Positions 43,698 to 51,562 of a stretch of 64,000 bases of DNA are shown one piece after another; within the stretch, counting starts at the first letter, position 1, and every line of letters starts with the position of its first letter. The translations under genes were made by a program, and so were the position numbers. The stretch is taken from assembly GCA_900110395.1 (NCBI GenBank), contig FODP01000003.1:310001-374000 (forward strand). Direction: 5' to 3'. This DNA comes from Rhodospirillales bacterium URHD0017. GTDB taxonomy: Bacteria > Pseudomonadota > Alphaproteobacteria > Reyranellales > Reyranellaceae. The notes below the pieces were generated by a model that worked only from the letters and a program-made list of their open reading frames with translations, did no database searches and was not told where the DNA came from.

Positions 43698-43744
43698 GAA
43701 GTGCTCCTCGCTGCGTGCGCCAAAAAGGCCCAGCAGGATGCTGT

Positions 43745-43769
43745 AACGGTGCGGTCCGTTTGGAGTTCC
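43745..43769 (-). promoter_or_regulatory. EcfG-type general-stress promoter for the 24-residue peptide
   Basis: On the minus strand GGAAC (43769-43765), a 16-bp spacer and CGTT (43748-43745) match the EcfG consensus GGAAC-N16/17-CGTT exactly. The expected start is near 43738, giving a leader of about 40 bases. Confidence 0.72.
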
Positions 43770-43809
43770 GCCGAACGCTTGCTGCCGGAGGCACGCCAGT
43801 TGAGCGCGG

Positions 43810-43834
43810 GGAACAGCGCGATCGGCACGACGTT
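43810..43834 (+). promoter_or_regulatory. EcfG-type general-stress promoter for the 43862 gene
   Basis: GGAAC (43810-43814), a 16-bp spacer and CGTT (43831-43834) match the consensus exactly. The expected start near 43841 leaves about 20 bases containing TTGAGGG before the ATG at 43862. It is divergent from the promoter at 43745-43769, only 40 bp away. Confidence 0.75.
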
Positions 43835-43861
43835 GGCGGTCATCAGCTTTGAGGGCGTGGC

Positions 43862-44230
43862 ATGCCGCGGATGGAGTGGGACGATCTTGTCGAACGGCAT
43901 CCCGGCAGCGGAACGGTGCACGCAAGGATCACGCCCGTTCGAGGATCAAGATATCTTCGCGGATTGCGGAGCCTACTGCACAAGCTGATGGAGAAGGACG
44001 CACCGGCGGCGGCGTACGCGACGAAGCTGGCCCCCGGGGAGGACGTGACCGAACTCCTCTGTGCCTTCGCCGAGACAGCGCATGCCGAAGCGTTCGCGCA
44101 CCGCGTCGGCGCCGACCGTCTCAAAGCCGAAGCCCACCGCTGGCATTTCGAGCTCGATGCGGCCAAGCATGTCCAACTGGCCGGGCAAGTGGAAGAGCTG
44201 GAGCGGAACAGAAAGCCTGAAAGGACGTGA
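43862..44230 (+). CDS. Small helical protein of unknown function, EcfG-controlled
   Basis: A 122-residue soluble, charged, mostly helical protein (MEWDDLVERHPGSGTVHARI at the start; a helix-rich middle with CAFAETAHAEAFAHRVGADR; an Arg/Glu-rich end). I do not recognise a family. The ribosome site TTGAGGG and an exact EcfG promoter directly upstream argue that the gene is real and expressed under general stress. No partner gene is apparent. Confidence 0.7.
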   Translation: MPRMEWDDLVERHPGSGTVHARITPVRGSRYLRGLRSLLHKLMEKDAPAAAYATKLAPGEDVTELLCAFAETAHAEAFAHRVGADRLKAEAHRWHFELDAAKHVQLAGQVEELERNRKPERT

Positions 44231-44966
44231 CCTTCGCGAAGCGGCGTCTTCGCCCGACCGGCCCTGCCCTCGCGATCAGCGCGTGGCGCGGATGAGGTAT
44301 CGGCCGAACGTCCTCGCCTGCGGGCTTGCCCTCTGGCGGGCGTCGTGAATGGTGGCACAGATGAATAGTGGCCGATCCCATGCGACAACATTCGGAATAT
44401 TCGGCGAGCGCCTTGTTGCGCGACGTTCCCGCCACGACAGCGACTTCGCCAAAAGGGCCATCTTTGCGTCGCGACCGGAGCACCGCAGGGTCGAAATCGT
44501 CGTGCCGTAGGACGGGCCCTCCAAGGAGCTTCCCCCTCCGGCTCTGATTCGTTTTCCGAGCCCGTCGGGTGGGGGCCGATGGGTTCTTTTCGTGGCCGGC
44601 CACAAGGAAGCCCCAGACGCTGCACGGAAAGCTCAAATCCCCACGGCTACGTAACCAATCAGCAGTACACGGTGTTGGTCCGACGCCAGCCATTTTCCCT
44701 CGTTTTCTGGCTGGCAGGTCCGGCTTCGCGTGAACGGGCCGCCCGTTCGGAGACCGCGGAGTCGGACCTCCAGCCCGAAGCGCGCTGCCGACGCGGATGG
44801 CACGGTTCCTTGGCGACTGAGAAAGGAAAGAGTTTGCGGAAGACAGGACCATCGCGTGATGCGCCACACTGTTGCGAGTCAAGTTTGAAAGCGGCACGGA
44901 ATATCAGCTGCCTTTTATCGCCCCGTTGTTCTGAAACCTTTTCTCGCCGGTTGTTCGTGAAGAAGC
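44231..44966. other. Decayed region with a remnant of a STAS-like gene
   Basis: These 736 bases hold no convincing intact gene. Positions 44334-44481 are a repeat of 46101-46250, the 3' part of a frameshifted STAS-like gene. On the minus strand pieces such as GPFGEVAVVAGTSRNKALAE can be read, but only by changing frame. The rest has competing short frames on both strands with no family features. Confidence 0.55.
44334..44481 (-). repeat. Copy of the STAS-like gene 3' segment (partner at 46101-46250)
   Basis: About 148 bp, roughly 90 per cent identical to 46101-46250 by eye, beginning TGGCGGGCGTCGTGAATGGT and including CGCGACGTTCCCGCCACGAC. It has indels that break the reading frame, so it is a non-coding remnant. 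Confidence 0.7.
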
Positions 44967-45347
44967 ATGGTGCGTTTGCTGACAGGCCAGCTCTGGAGCC
45001 ATCGCATGTTCGCGCCGCACGATGAGATCAGGATCCAGTTTCCGGAAGAGTTGCGTGGTGTTGTTGAAAAGCTCTTGGCCTCAGGATCCAGCCTGGGCAC
45101 AGTCAGCGCTCACGAATTGATCTCACGGACCGGCGCCTCCTCAGGGGCTGACCTGCCGGAGCGTGCGCGGTTGCTCACGGTTACGTTGGAAGGGCCCGAC
45201 GCGCTGGCATCGTTTGTTGGCGACCTCCAACGCTCGCTAACTCCTCTAGAGGTGGCGAGTATCGGCAAGCTCATATTGGTTCATATCAGCCAGCATCATC
45301 TGCTCGTGGTTTTCTCCCGCGCCGTTTGTTTCGCAGCGTTGCACTAG
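44967..45347 (+). CDS. Hypothetical protein
   Basis: A 126-residue frame with protein-like composition (FAPHDEIRIQFPEELRGVVE, LLTVTLEGPDALASFVGDL). A GAAGAAGC stretch precedes the ATG; an ATG at 45006 is also possible. No family is recognised and no promoter match was found. The final stretch turns hydrophobic and its 3' end lies directly before repeat copy B. Confidence 0.45.
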   Translation: MVRLLTGQLWSHRMFAPHDEIRIQFPEELRGVVEKLLASGSSLGTVSAHELISRTGASSGADLPERARLLTVTLEGPDALASFVGDLQRSLTPLEVASIGKLILVHISQHHLLVVFSRAVCFAALH

Positions 45348-45351
45348 CGAC

Positions 45352-45612
45352 ACCACGGCAGCATCCGCTTCCGCCTGCCACCATCGCGGCGCGCTCGAGG
45401 CGCCGGCACAGTGACAGAAGCCGGCTTACCTCAACCGGCGACTGCGTGCTCTATGGCAAACCGGGCGAAGGATTCTCCGACTCAGGGCTACCCAGCCCGC
45501 GACACTGGTGCTGATATCCGACACAGGCGTCACCAGGGTCGCCTGAGCAGGCGTCAAGCGAGGCGCTCCCGCGGCGACTGTGCGCGCCATGACCGGCGTC
45601 ACCGGGGTCTGT
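45352..45612 (+). repeat. Imperfect repeat, copy B (partner at 41812-42280)
   Basis: It carries both blocks of copy A (GCAGCATCCGCTTCC... ending TGACAGAAGCCGGC, then ACACAGGCGTCACCA and GTCGCCTGAGCAG) with only about 85 bp between them. The central frameshifted gene of copy A is missing here. It lies next to the STAS-like genes, so the duplicated unit may originally have included them. Confidence 0.65.
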
Positions 45613-46054
45613 CCCTTCGTTCCCGGTCCCGTCGATCAGAGGCTTGCCTTGTCCGATCGAGCCACGCCCGGGCCTCGTGCAGGCTTCTAAACAACTGGAT
45701 GGGCCGTTCGCCTTGGGTGACGTCGGCGAACACGTTGGCGAAGCCGATGCGGTCGGGGTTGATGACGAAGGCCACCGCACCGCGCGAGGCGTCGCCGGGT
45801 GCCCCGCGCAGCAGGTCGGCCACCTTCTGCACCTGCTCGCGCGTCAGCTCCGACTTGGCCTGCGAAACGTCGATGATCTTGGCGTAGCCCGGCACGTTGG
45901 CTTCGACGAGCTGTCGTGTGGTGGCGGCAATCTCCTCTGCGGTGATGTGTCCGCGTGCCACGATCACCACGAGCCGGTGAAGCGGTGAGATGTCCATTTG
46001 CAGGGGCACGCCGGCAGTCTGCAGAGTCGCTGGTCCGCTGGCAATCTGCTCCAT
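45599..46054 (-). CDS. STAS/SpoIIAA-like protein, intact copy
   Basis: A 151-residue protein with a STAS/SpoIIAA-like pattern of alternating strands and helices: PLHRLVVIVARGHITAEEI, YAKIIDVSQAKSELT, GAVAFVINPDRIGFANVF and RPIQLFRSLHEARAWLD. Proteins of this kind bind partners or small molecules; no phosphorylation-site Ser of the classical anti-anti-sigma type is obvious. It is directly after a second, degraded copy on the same strand (6 bp gap). Confidence 0.65.
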   Translation of the reverse strand: MEQIASGPATLQTAGVPLQMDISPLHRLVVIVARGHITAEEIAATTRQLVEANVPGYAKIIDVSQAKSELTREQVQKVADLLRGAPGDASRGAVAFVINPDRIGFANVFADVTQGERPIQLFRSLHEARAWLDRTRQASDRRDRERRDRPR

Positions 46055-46060
46055 TGCCTG

Positions 46061-46447
46061 TCATCGGCCAGGCATTGAAGCGCGTTTCCTGGCGAGCCAC
46101 TGGCGGGCGTCGTGAATGGTGGCACAGATGAATAATGGCGGATCCACGTGCGATAACATTCGGAAGATGTCGGCGAGCGCCTTGTTGCGCGACGTTCCCG
46201 CCACGACTGCGACTTCGCCGAAAGGGCCATATTTGCGTCGCGAACGGAGCTCGTTGTAACGACGCGCAGATCTTCCTGGGACAGTTCCGACACGCCGGCC
46301 GTGGCGATGAAGATCTTCTGATACGGGAAGGCCCGCGACCTCATCCAGCGCCCTGAAATACGCCAGCATGTCAGGCAGCCCGACAGTCCCCTCTGCCGTG
46401 CAGACCACCATGCGTTCAAGCGGCGCAATCCTCCCTGACAGCGGCAT
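46061..46447 (-). pseudogene. STAS-like paralogue with two compensating frameshifts
   Basis: The frame stays open for 128 codons, but the middle does not match the family. The natural sequence starts in this frame (PLERMVVCTAEGTVGLPDML). Near 46325 it moves to another frame (YQKIFIATAGVSELSQEDL), then returns near 46255 (GPFGEVAVVAGTSRNKALAD, LFICATIHDARQWL). The order of motifs matches the intact copy at 45599. The gene was probably functional before two indels. Confidence 0.55.
46101..46250 (-). repeat. Repeat of the STAS-like gene 3' segment (partner at 44334-44481)
   Basis: This is the better-preserved member of the pair and forms the 3' part of the STAS-like paralogue. The two copies lie 1.8 kb apart in the same orientation. 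Confidence 0.7.
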
Positions 46448-46574
46448 ACCACCATCTCGCGGACGCGGCCGGCGATTTGCAAATCACCTCACCGTGCGAC
46501 GTGTGCCGATAGGCATGCGCGATCGGGCCGGCGCCAGTTCAACGCAACAGGGGGCCCTATGGTCATATGCGGCA

Positions 46575-46613
46575 CAAAAGAAAGGCCTGGCCGGATGCGC
46601 CCGGACAGGCCTT
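46575..46613 (-). terminator. Intrinsic terminator of the PRC-barrel gene
   Basis: On the minus strand AAGGCCTG (46613-46606) pairs with CAGGCCTT (46589-46582), with four more CCGG pairs inside. The stem is followed by TTTCTTTT (to about 46575), a U-rich tail. It lies 24 bp past the stop of the PRC-barrel gene. Confidence 0.8.
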
Positions 46614-46636
46614 GAAGCGCCGAAGGGATTCTGGCG

Positions 46637-47440
46637 TCAGCCGCCCGAGCGAGCGGGCTTGCGACGCTCGTACTTGTAGTCGGGCATGGCCTTGAGGCTG
46701 TCCTTGGTCCAGTTGGTGGTGAGCATCAGATCCTTGCCGTCGCGGCCGAGCTTCAGGTCCGACCACTTCACGGCGACGTTCTTGGTGCCGACGCCCAGGA
46801 AGCCGCCGACCGAGACGACGACCGAGTCGACCGCACCCTTGGCATCGAGGTAGACGTCCTCGATCGAGCCCACCGTCTCCTTGGCAGCGTTGTGGACCTT
46901 GGCGCCGATCAGGGCATTGCCGGAGACCGCGCCGCGGGCGTTGAAGTCGCCGGTCGATTCGGTGGCCGTGGTCGAGGCCGTACGGTCAGCCGGCGCCGTC
47001 GTCCGATCGTTGGCGGCCGTGTAGGCTCCGCTGTCGCTGAAGACCTGGCCGCGCAGCTTGGCGTCGCGATAGGTATAGGGCGCCATCCCCTTCAGCTGGT
47101 CCTTGGTGGCGTTGATCACGACCTTGTTGCCGTTATCGCTGATGCGCAGGTCCTTCCAGGCCACGCGCACAAGGCGCTCGCCCACGCCCAGGAAGCCGCC
47201 GACGCCCAGGATCACGCTGTCGACCTTGCCATCGGCATTGATGTAGACCGATTCGATCTCGCCCACGGTCTCGTCCTGCGGGTTCTTGACGTTGCGACCG
47301 ATCAGCTTCTTGGCGTCGGCGCCCGAGGGCATGGCCGCTACCTGCGGGTCGGCCGCGCGTGGCGGCGTGGTGGCCTGCTGGGCGTAAGCCGCGCTGGCAC
47401 CCATCGTCAAAAGGCCGGCGAGGAGCACATGCTTGATCAT
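46637..47440 (-). CDS. Exported protein with two PRC-barrel domains
   Basis: A 267-residue protein with a signal peptide (cleaved after AYA, residue 20). Two PRC-barrel units follow (about 45-115 and 170-250); each has an xLIGxxVxN/H start, a VGxIExVYI/LDAxGxVDSV strand pair and a GGFLGVG turn. A Thr/Ala-rich linker separates them. PRC barrels bind partner proteins or surfaces; exported ones are common stress proteins in alphaproteobacteria. A weak EcfG-like site (GCAAC-N16-CGTT, 47494-47470) lies upstream, and a clear terminator follows. Confidence 0.88.
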   Translation of the reverse strand: MIKHVLLAGLLTMGASAAYAQQATTPPRAADPQVAAMPSGADAKKLIGRNVKNPQDETVGEIESVYINADGKVDSVILGVGGFLGVGERLVRVAWKDLRISDNGNKVVINATKDQLKGMAPYTYRDAKLRGQVFSDSGAYTAANDRTTAPADRTASTTATESTGDFNARGAVSGNALIGAKVHNAAKETVGSIEDVYLDAKGAVDSVVVSVGGFLGVGTKNVAVKWSDLKLGRDGKDLMLTTNWTKDSLKAMPDYKYERRKPARSGG

Positions 47441-47544
47441 GAAACCTCCGTTGATTGTGGTGGGCCTTCAACGGCAATCGCGCCCGTGCGTTGCACGCCG
47501 ACCGCGGCAAGCCCTGCGAGCGGCCGCGCGGGGGTCCTCGACGT

Positions 47545-47746
47545 TCAGAAAACAGACTTGCGCTGAAAAGGCATGCGCCGCCCGCGGCCACCCCGGGCGA
47601 CTTTCACGTCGTGCGCCAAACCGGAGACGGTGGCCTTCACCGGCTGCGGCGAACCAGCTCTCTTCTTTCTGCGTCACCACCCATCCCCCGCGCTTGGTCG
47701 CGAAGAGGGATTGGTCGTCGCTGACGACCCCGGGTTCCGCAAACAT
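47545..47746 (-). pseudogene. Frameshifted small basic protein gene
   Basis: From the ATG at 47746 the frame reads DQSLFATKRGGWVVTQKEE. Near 47665 the plausible continuation moves to another frame, AGSPQPVKATVSGLAHDVKV, and ends RRMPFQRKSVF at the TGA 47547-47545. The 202-base length is not a multiple of three. The same FQRKS-I/V-F ending occurs on the minus strand at about 43466-43490, a second remnant of the family. Confidence 0.5.
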
Positions 47747-47875
47747 GGACGTCCGCCGGGTTGACCCGGACAGACCGCCTCCGTACCCAACAGCCTCGAG
47801 GGAAAGTCTGCCGCTGGCACCAAATCAACGCAGATCGGCAGGGTCGGTGCCGTGTCCTTTGTGAGGCGGCAGGTC

Positions 47876-48865
47876 TCACGTCGGCGGCGGATGGGGCACC
47901 CGCCGCACGACTTGGACTGCTGGCTTGTCCTCCCGCTGCGCTTGGTAGGAGACCTGCCGCAGCAGGTTGTCTTCGGTCCAGGTCAAGTAGGTGACTTCCA
48001 CGACGATCTCGGGCTTCACCCAGTGCACCTTGGACAGCTGAAGCGGCGAACCGAAGCGGGTCTGCCGCGGTGGCGGCGTCGCCAACGGCAGTCGCGGCAC
48101 ATGCAGCGGCTTCAGCACGCCGGCCAGGCGCTTGAGCTCCTTGTCGGTGATGCCGGTCCCGGCGCGCCCCGCGTAGTGAAGGCGGCCATCTGCGGTGTAG
48201 TACCCCAAAAGCAGGGCGCCGATATGCGACCGATTGCCCGTCGGGTCGGTCCAGCCGACGACGACGAACTCTTCGCGATTGAGGCATTTGGATTTGACCC
48301 AGATCCCGCGATCCCCGGGTGCATAGGGCTGGTCGGCCCGTTTCGAGACGGCTCCCTCGAGACCGAGCTTGCAGGCCTCTTCGCGAAAGCGTGGCCCGTC
48401 GCCAATCACATGATCGCTATAGCGCAGGCCGGGTATCTCTCGCTTGAACAAGCGCTGCAGTCGCTTCTTCCTTTCGATCAGCGGCAGTCTTGCCGTGCTT
48501 TCACCGTTCAGGAACAGCAGATCGAAGACGAAGAAGACGAGCTGGTCGGTTTGCCCTTCATCCATTGCCGCCTGCAGCCGACTGAACACGGGAGCACCGT
48601 TGCCATCCAGGGCACAAAGCTCGCCGTCGAAGTAGGCGGACTTCACCTTCAGTGTCGCAAGCGCCTCGGCCGTGCGGCGGTAGCGGTGCGACCAATCGAG
48701 GCCCGTTCGTGTGAGCAGCCTGATATCGCGGCCGTCGACGCGGGCATGCAAGCGGTAGCCATCGTACTTGAGCTCGTGCAGCCAGCCGTGCCCCGCCGGC
48801 GCCTCATCCACCAGGCGCGTGAGTTGCGGCTTGATCCACCTTGGCGGCGACGACGTCCTTCGCAC
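47876..48865 (-). CDS. ATP-dependent DNA ligase, LigD-ligase type, stand-alone
   Basis: A 329-residue ligase with the nucleotidyl Lys33 in HELKYDGYR, the FDGELCALD motif, FVFDLLFLNG, LEGAVSKRAD and WVKSKC. The C-terminal OB domain has VGWTDPTGNRSHIGALLLGY and a late VEVTYLTWTEDNLLR. This is the ligase module of LigD without the polymerase or nuclease parts. No ku gene is in the window. I chose the GTG at 48865, just before the conserved part; a TTG at 48916 is possible. It seals DNA ends, perhaps in stress-related repair. Confidence 0.87.
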   Translation of the reverse strand: MRRTSSPPRWIKPQLTRLVDEAPAGHGWLHELKYDGYRLHARVDGRDIRLLTRTGLDWSHRYRRTAEALATLKVKSAYFDGELCALDGNGAPVFSRLQAAMDEGQTDQLVFFVFDLLFLNGESTARLPLIERKKRLQRLFKREIPGLRYSDHVIGDGPRFREEACKLGLEGAVSKRADQPYAPGDRGIWVKSKCLNREEFVVVGWTDPTGNRSHIGALLLGYYTADGRLHYAGRAGTGITDKELKRLAGVLKPLHVPRLPLATPPPRQTRFGSPLQLSKVHWVKPEIVVEVTYLTWTEDNLLRQVSYQAQREDKPAVQVVRRVPHPPPT

Positions 48866-48950
48866 AGCATAGTACCGCAAACGAGAGAAGCGCCGGCTCC
48901 TCCACCATCCATCCAAGCAGATTTGCCTGGCGCTGCAGGCAGCCGAGCGC

Positions 48951-49025
48951 TTAAGCCGGCCAGACGGCCATGCATGCCACCACCACTGCGAATGCCCAGA
49001 GGACAGCCGCGGTGATATAGCCCAT
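48951..49025 (-). CDS. Possible tiny membrane peptide
   Basis: A 24-codon frame from the ATG at 49025 (MGYITAAVLWAFAVVVACMA, then VWPA) would form one membrane helix, much like the 24-residue peptide at 43623. A GTG at 49052 in the same frame would add nine residues. There is no clear ribosome site and no EcfG site, so this is tentative. Confidence 0.3.
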   Translation of the reverse strand: MGYITAAVLWAFAVVVACMAVWPA

Positions 49026-49220
49026 GAAACGTGCCAAAGAGTTCTCGCTCACCCGGTGCGTTATGAACGATGGCGAGCCAGCTTCGGTGTGACGTTTTTG
49101 TGCATTAGGCGCGGCCAATCCCGACGGCGAATATCGAGGAACGGCGCCATGCAAATTCAGCAAGGAACAGGCGGCAGAACTCCAAGAATTTTCCTGTTCA
49201 GTGCGCGATAGGCCGGCCTA

Positions 49221-49630
49221 TCAGGCTATGCGCGAATACGTCCAGGGCCTCTCTTGACCGATCTTGCCCGCGTTTGGCGCGCACGCCCGGCATTGAAATG
49301 CCTTGCAGAGCTTGTGTCGCCGGTTGACCACGAGCAACCGCGGAACCTGTGGCTCGCCATGCGGAGTGCACCTCATCGGCGTCCTCGTCATCAAAGCACA
49401 ATTTCGTATCCTGAGTTATGACATCGCGCACCCTGGTCGAGGGCGGGCTCATTTCCGGCCACGGCGCGTACAACGATGTCTCGGTCTGTAATGATGCCGA
49501 GCAGCCGATCCTGCTGCGCAACGGGCAGCGAGCCGACATCCATCTCACTCATCATCTTGGCGGCTTCCTGGATGGTGTGATCGAGCCGAGCGACCTGCAC
49601 GCCGGGGCTCATCACTTCGCCGACTCGCAT
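49221..49630 (-). pseudogene. CBS-domain protein gene with at least two frameshifts
   Basis: The gene starts well (MRVGEVMSPGVQVARLDHTI, then AAKMMSEMDVGSLPVAQQDR and GIITDRDIVVRAVA), then leaves frame. Family sequence resumes in a second frame (TRVRDVITQDTKLCFDDEDA) and again in a third (VPRLLVVNRRHKLCKAF) before a stop at 49221. An intact paired-CBS protein of about 140 residues can be reconstructed. Such proteins sense adenine nucleotides; this copy is dead or the sequence has errors. Confidence 0.7.
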
Positions 49631-49696
49631 GTTGCCGCCCTGTGCGATGCGAACGGCCGGGAGGGCTGGCCGTGGGTCGCGGCTTTCCTTGCCCCG

Positions 49697-49921
49697 CTAG
49701 CGCACGTCGCTCTCTGTCGCCTTTGTCGGTGCACTGCCGCCGGATGGCCGGCCGTACCTGCCGGACGGGCTGCCATATCGGAGGGATGGATCGATGCCGC
49801 GCGTCGCCTCGTTGGCGAGTGCAGACCTTTGTCCCTCCGGGTACGCCCTGCCGGACGGCTGTTCAGCACACCCGCCAGCCATGGCACCGGCTGTGGCGAT
49901 GAACAGGTACAACGATTTCAT
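49697..49921 (-). CDS. Small lipoprotein
   Basis: A 74-residue lipoprotein. The start at 49921 gives a Lys-containing n-region, a hydrophobic core and the lipobox AGGC (Cys18). The mature part is short and rich in Ser, Gly, Arg and Pro (RYGSPSGRYGRPSGG), typical of unstructured envelope lipoproteins. GGAAAG lies six bases before the ATG. Confidence 0.6.
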   Translation of the reverse strand: MKSLYLFIATAGAMAGGCAEQPSGRAYPEGQRSALANEATRGIDPSLRYGSPSGRYGRPSGGSAPTKATESDVR

Positions 49922-50009
49922 CGGCGACTTTCCAACCTCTCGCAGCGCCCTCCATGGACCTCTCCAGAAAATGCAGTCTTGGAACAAGACGCGCCGGAGT
50001 GACACAGCC

Positions 50010-50177
50010 TCAACGCCCCGGGGTGGTCGTGGTGGTCGTGACGGCCGGGCCGACCGGAGGCGCGACGGTGGTGGTCTGCTGTGCTGTCGTGACCGGCCTG
50101 GGTTGCTCGACCCGCTCAGATCGAACCGAGCAGGCAGACGTCGCGGCGAGCAGGAAAATCAAGATAGATACGCGCAT
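50010..50177 (-). CDS. 55-residue lipoprotein
   Basis: A short gene with a strong ribosome site (GGGAGG, 8 bases before the ATG at 50177). The product has a signal sequence (MRVSILIFLLAATSAC), lipobox TSAC (Cys16), and a Pro/Thr/Val-rich mature part ending in a run of Thr. It is the second small lipoprotein in a row on this strand, 88 bp upstream of the other. Its function is unknown. Confidence 0.62.
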   Translation of the reverse strand: MRVSILIFLLAATSACSVRSERVEQPRPVTTAQQTTTVAPPVGPAVTTTTTTPGR

Positions 50178-50367
50178 GACGGAAGCCTCCCTTCAAGTGC
50201 ACGCCAAGACGGCACAGTCGCGCCGCCGTTGCAGCGGCAAGCGTGTCCTTAAGGAGTCACCTTTCCGATGGTTGCACGCGATAAACGTCTAATGGTTGCC
50301 GGCTCGCCCGATTCGCCGGCGGCACGTCGCGAGAGGCTGTTAACTGGTGCTTCGGGTCAATATCCAA

Positions 50368-50556
50368 CTACTCTTGACCCGTCCAGACCGCGAGCATCAG
50401 TGCACACGCGAAAGCGGCCAGCATTGCCTGCGCCACGACGCTGAGGAGATCAGTGTCGAATGCGCCATCGATCACATAGCCCGGCAGGAGCAGCCCGGCA
50501 GCACCAATGCCCGCCACCTGGCAGGCCGCCGTCAGTGTCTCGCGTCTGTCCTGCAC
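50368..50556 (-). CDS. Small two-helix membrane protein
   Basis: A 62-residue protein from a GTG (50556) preceded by AGGGGGA four bases upstream. It has hydrophobic segments at about 13-29 (QVAGIGAAGLLLPGYVI) and 36-58 (LLSVVAQAMLAAFACALML). No family is recognised. Nothing is seen in the 190 bases between it and the lipoprotein downstream of it on this strand. Confidence 0.55.
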   Translation of the reverse strand: MQDRRETLTAACQVAGIGAAGLLLPGYVIDGAFDTDLLSVVAQAMLAAFACALMLAVWTGQE

Positions 50557-50844
50557 AGCGTCCCCCTATGTTTGCCGGACCGAGCGCACGCCGGCACCTT
50601 TCCAGACGCAGCGCAAAGCGACACACCCACGAGATTGAGCTCTGCGGCCCCCTTAAGTTTCGTCGCGCTAGACGTCCTCGATCGAGTCGACCGTCTCCTT
50701 TGGCGGGCACCGATCAGGGGCTGCTGCAGACCGCGGCACGGCGTTGCCCTCGTGCGGGCGATGTGGGTAAGCCCGACTTTGCAGATGTCGCGCGAACAGC
50801 TGCTGTCTAGAGTAGCTGGCGCGACACGGAGGGTACTCACGGGA

Positions 50845-51066
50845 ATGTTGAAGACGGCAAAGTTTTGGCGAGCGTTCACGGCGGCCACGCGGGCCGAAGC
50901 GGAAAAGGCGGCATCCTCCTGGTGGGCCGAACAGAGCGAGTTCGACAAGATCAGCGGCTGGACGCTCCCGGCCCCCGACTCAGCCCCGGGAGGCACGCAG
51001 CACTGGACGGTGACGATCATCTACCGGCCTCGCGGGCCAGAACCGAGGCAGCCAACCCTTCACTGA
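50845..51066 (+). CDS. Small protein of unknown function
   Basis: A 73-residue protein from the ATG at 50845, with GGAGGG 11 bases upstream. It is amphipathic and Trp-rich (KFWRAFTAATRAEAEKAASS, then WWAEQSEFDKISGWTLPAP), ending in a strand (HWTVTIIYRPRG). The longer frame to the left lacks such composition. A hairpin at 51074-51102 follows directly, which supports a short transcription unit. Confidence 0.5.
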   Translation: MLKTAKFWRAFTAATRAEAEKAASSWWAEQSEFDKISGWTLPAPDSAPGGTQHWTVTIIYRPRGPEPRQPTLH

Positions 51067-51073
51067 CCCGATC

Positions 51074-51102
51074 CCCGGCAGCAAAAAGTCGCGCCTGCCG
51101 GG
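51074..51102. terminator. Hairpin after the 50845 gene
   Basis: CCCGGCAG (51074-51081) pairs perfectly with CTGCCGGG (51095-51102); the 13-base loop contains an A5 run. It lies 7 bp past the stop of the rightward gene and 54 bp past the end of the leftward PRC-barrel gene. Confidence 0.45.
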
Positions 51103-51156
51103 CTGGCTGCGCGACGCCTGTTCTTTGCATGACGGCCCGGAGTCTTGGCCGTCGCC

Positions 51157-51525
51157 TTACCAGTAGCTCGGCGCGCCGTAGTACTTGTCGACCTGGCGGC
51201 CGTAGTCCGACGTCCAGCGGAAGTCCTCGTTCATGCCGTACGTCGGCGCGTTCTCGAGCATCCGCTTGTCGAGATTGACGACGTACCCGCCCTTGCTTTC
51301 GTCGTATGTCAGCGTCGACCAGGGCAGCGGATGGTACTTCTCGCCAATGCCGAGGAAGCCGCCGAACGACATGAGGGCGTAGATCGCCTTGCCGCTCACC
51401 TTGTCGATCATGATGTCGTCGACAGTGCCGAGCTTTTCGCCCTGCATATTGAAGACGTCGGTCCCTTCGACCTTCTCCGCCGCGATCAGGCTGCCGGATG
51501 TGATCTTGGTTTCTTCGCTGGCCAT
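51157..51525 (-). CDS. Cytosolic PRC-barrel domain protein, EcfG-controlled
   Basis: A 122-residue protein with one PRC-barrel domain (about 10-90): GSLIAAEKVEGTDVFNMQGE, LGTVDDIMIDKVSGKAIYAL and GGFLGIGEKYHPLPW. It ends with a Tyr-rich tail. Such stand-alone PRC proteins are classic members of alphaproteobacterial stress regulons. GGAGG precedes the ATG, and an exact EcfG promoter (51589-51565) predicts a leader of about 33 bases. Confidence 0.88.
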   Translation of the reverse strand: MASEETKITSGSLIAAEKVEGTDVFNMQGEKLGTVDDIMIDKVSGKAIYALMSFGGFLGIGEKYHPLPWSTLTYDESKGGYVVNLDKRMLENAPTYGMNEDFRWTSDYGRQVDKYYGAPSYW

Positions 51526-51562
51526 GCATGCCTCCGTTTGTGTTGAAGTTAGGCTTGGCCAA

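Noticed and set aside
43905..43940. EcfG promoter inside the 43862 gene
   Set aside because: GGAAC is followed by CGTT only after 21 bases, outside the accepted spacing.
47876..48865. Complete bacterial NHEJ system
   Set aside because: Only the ligase module is present; no ku, LigD polymerase or nuclease part is found in the window.
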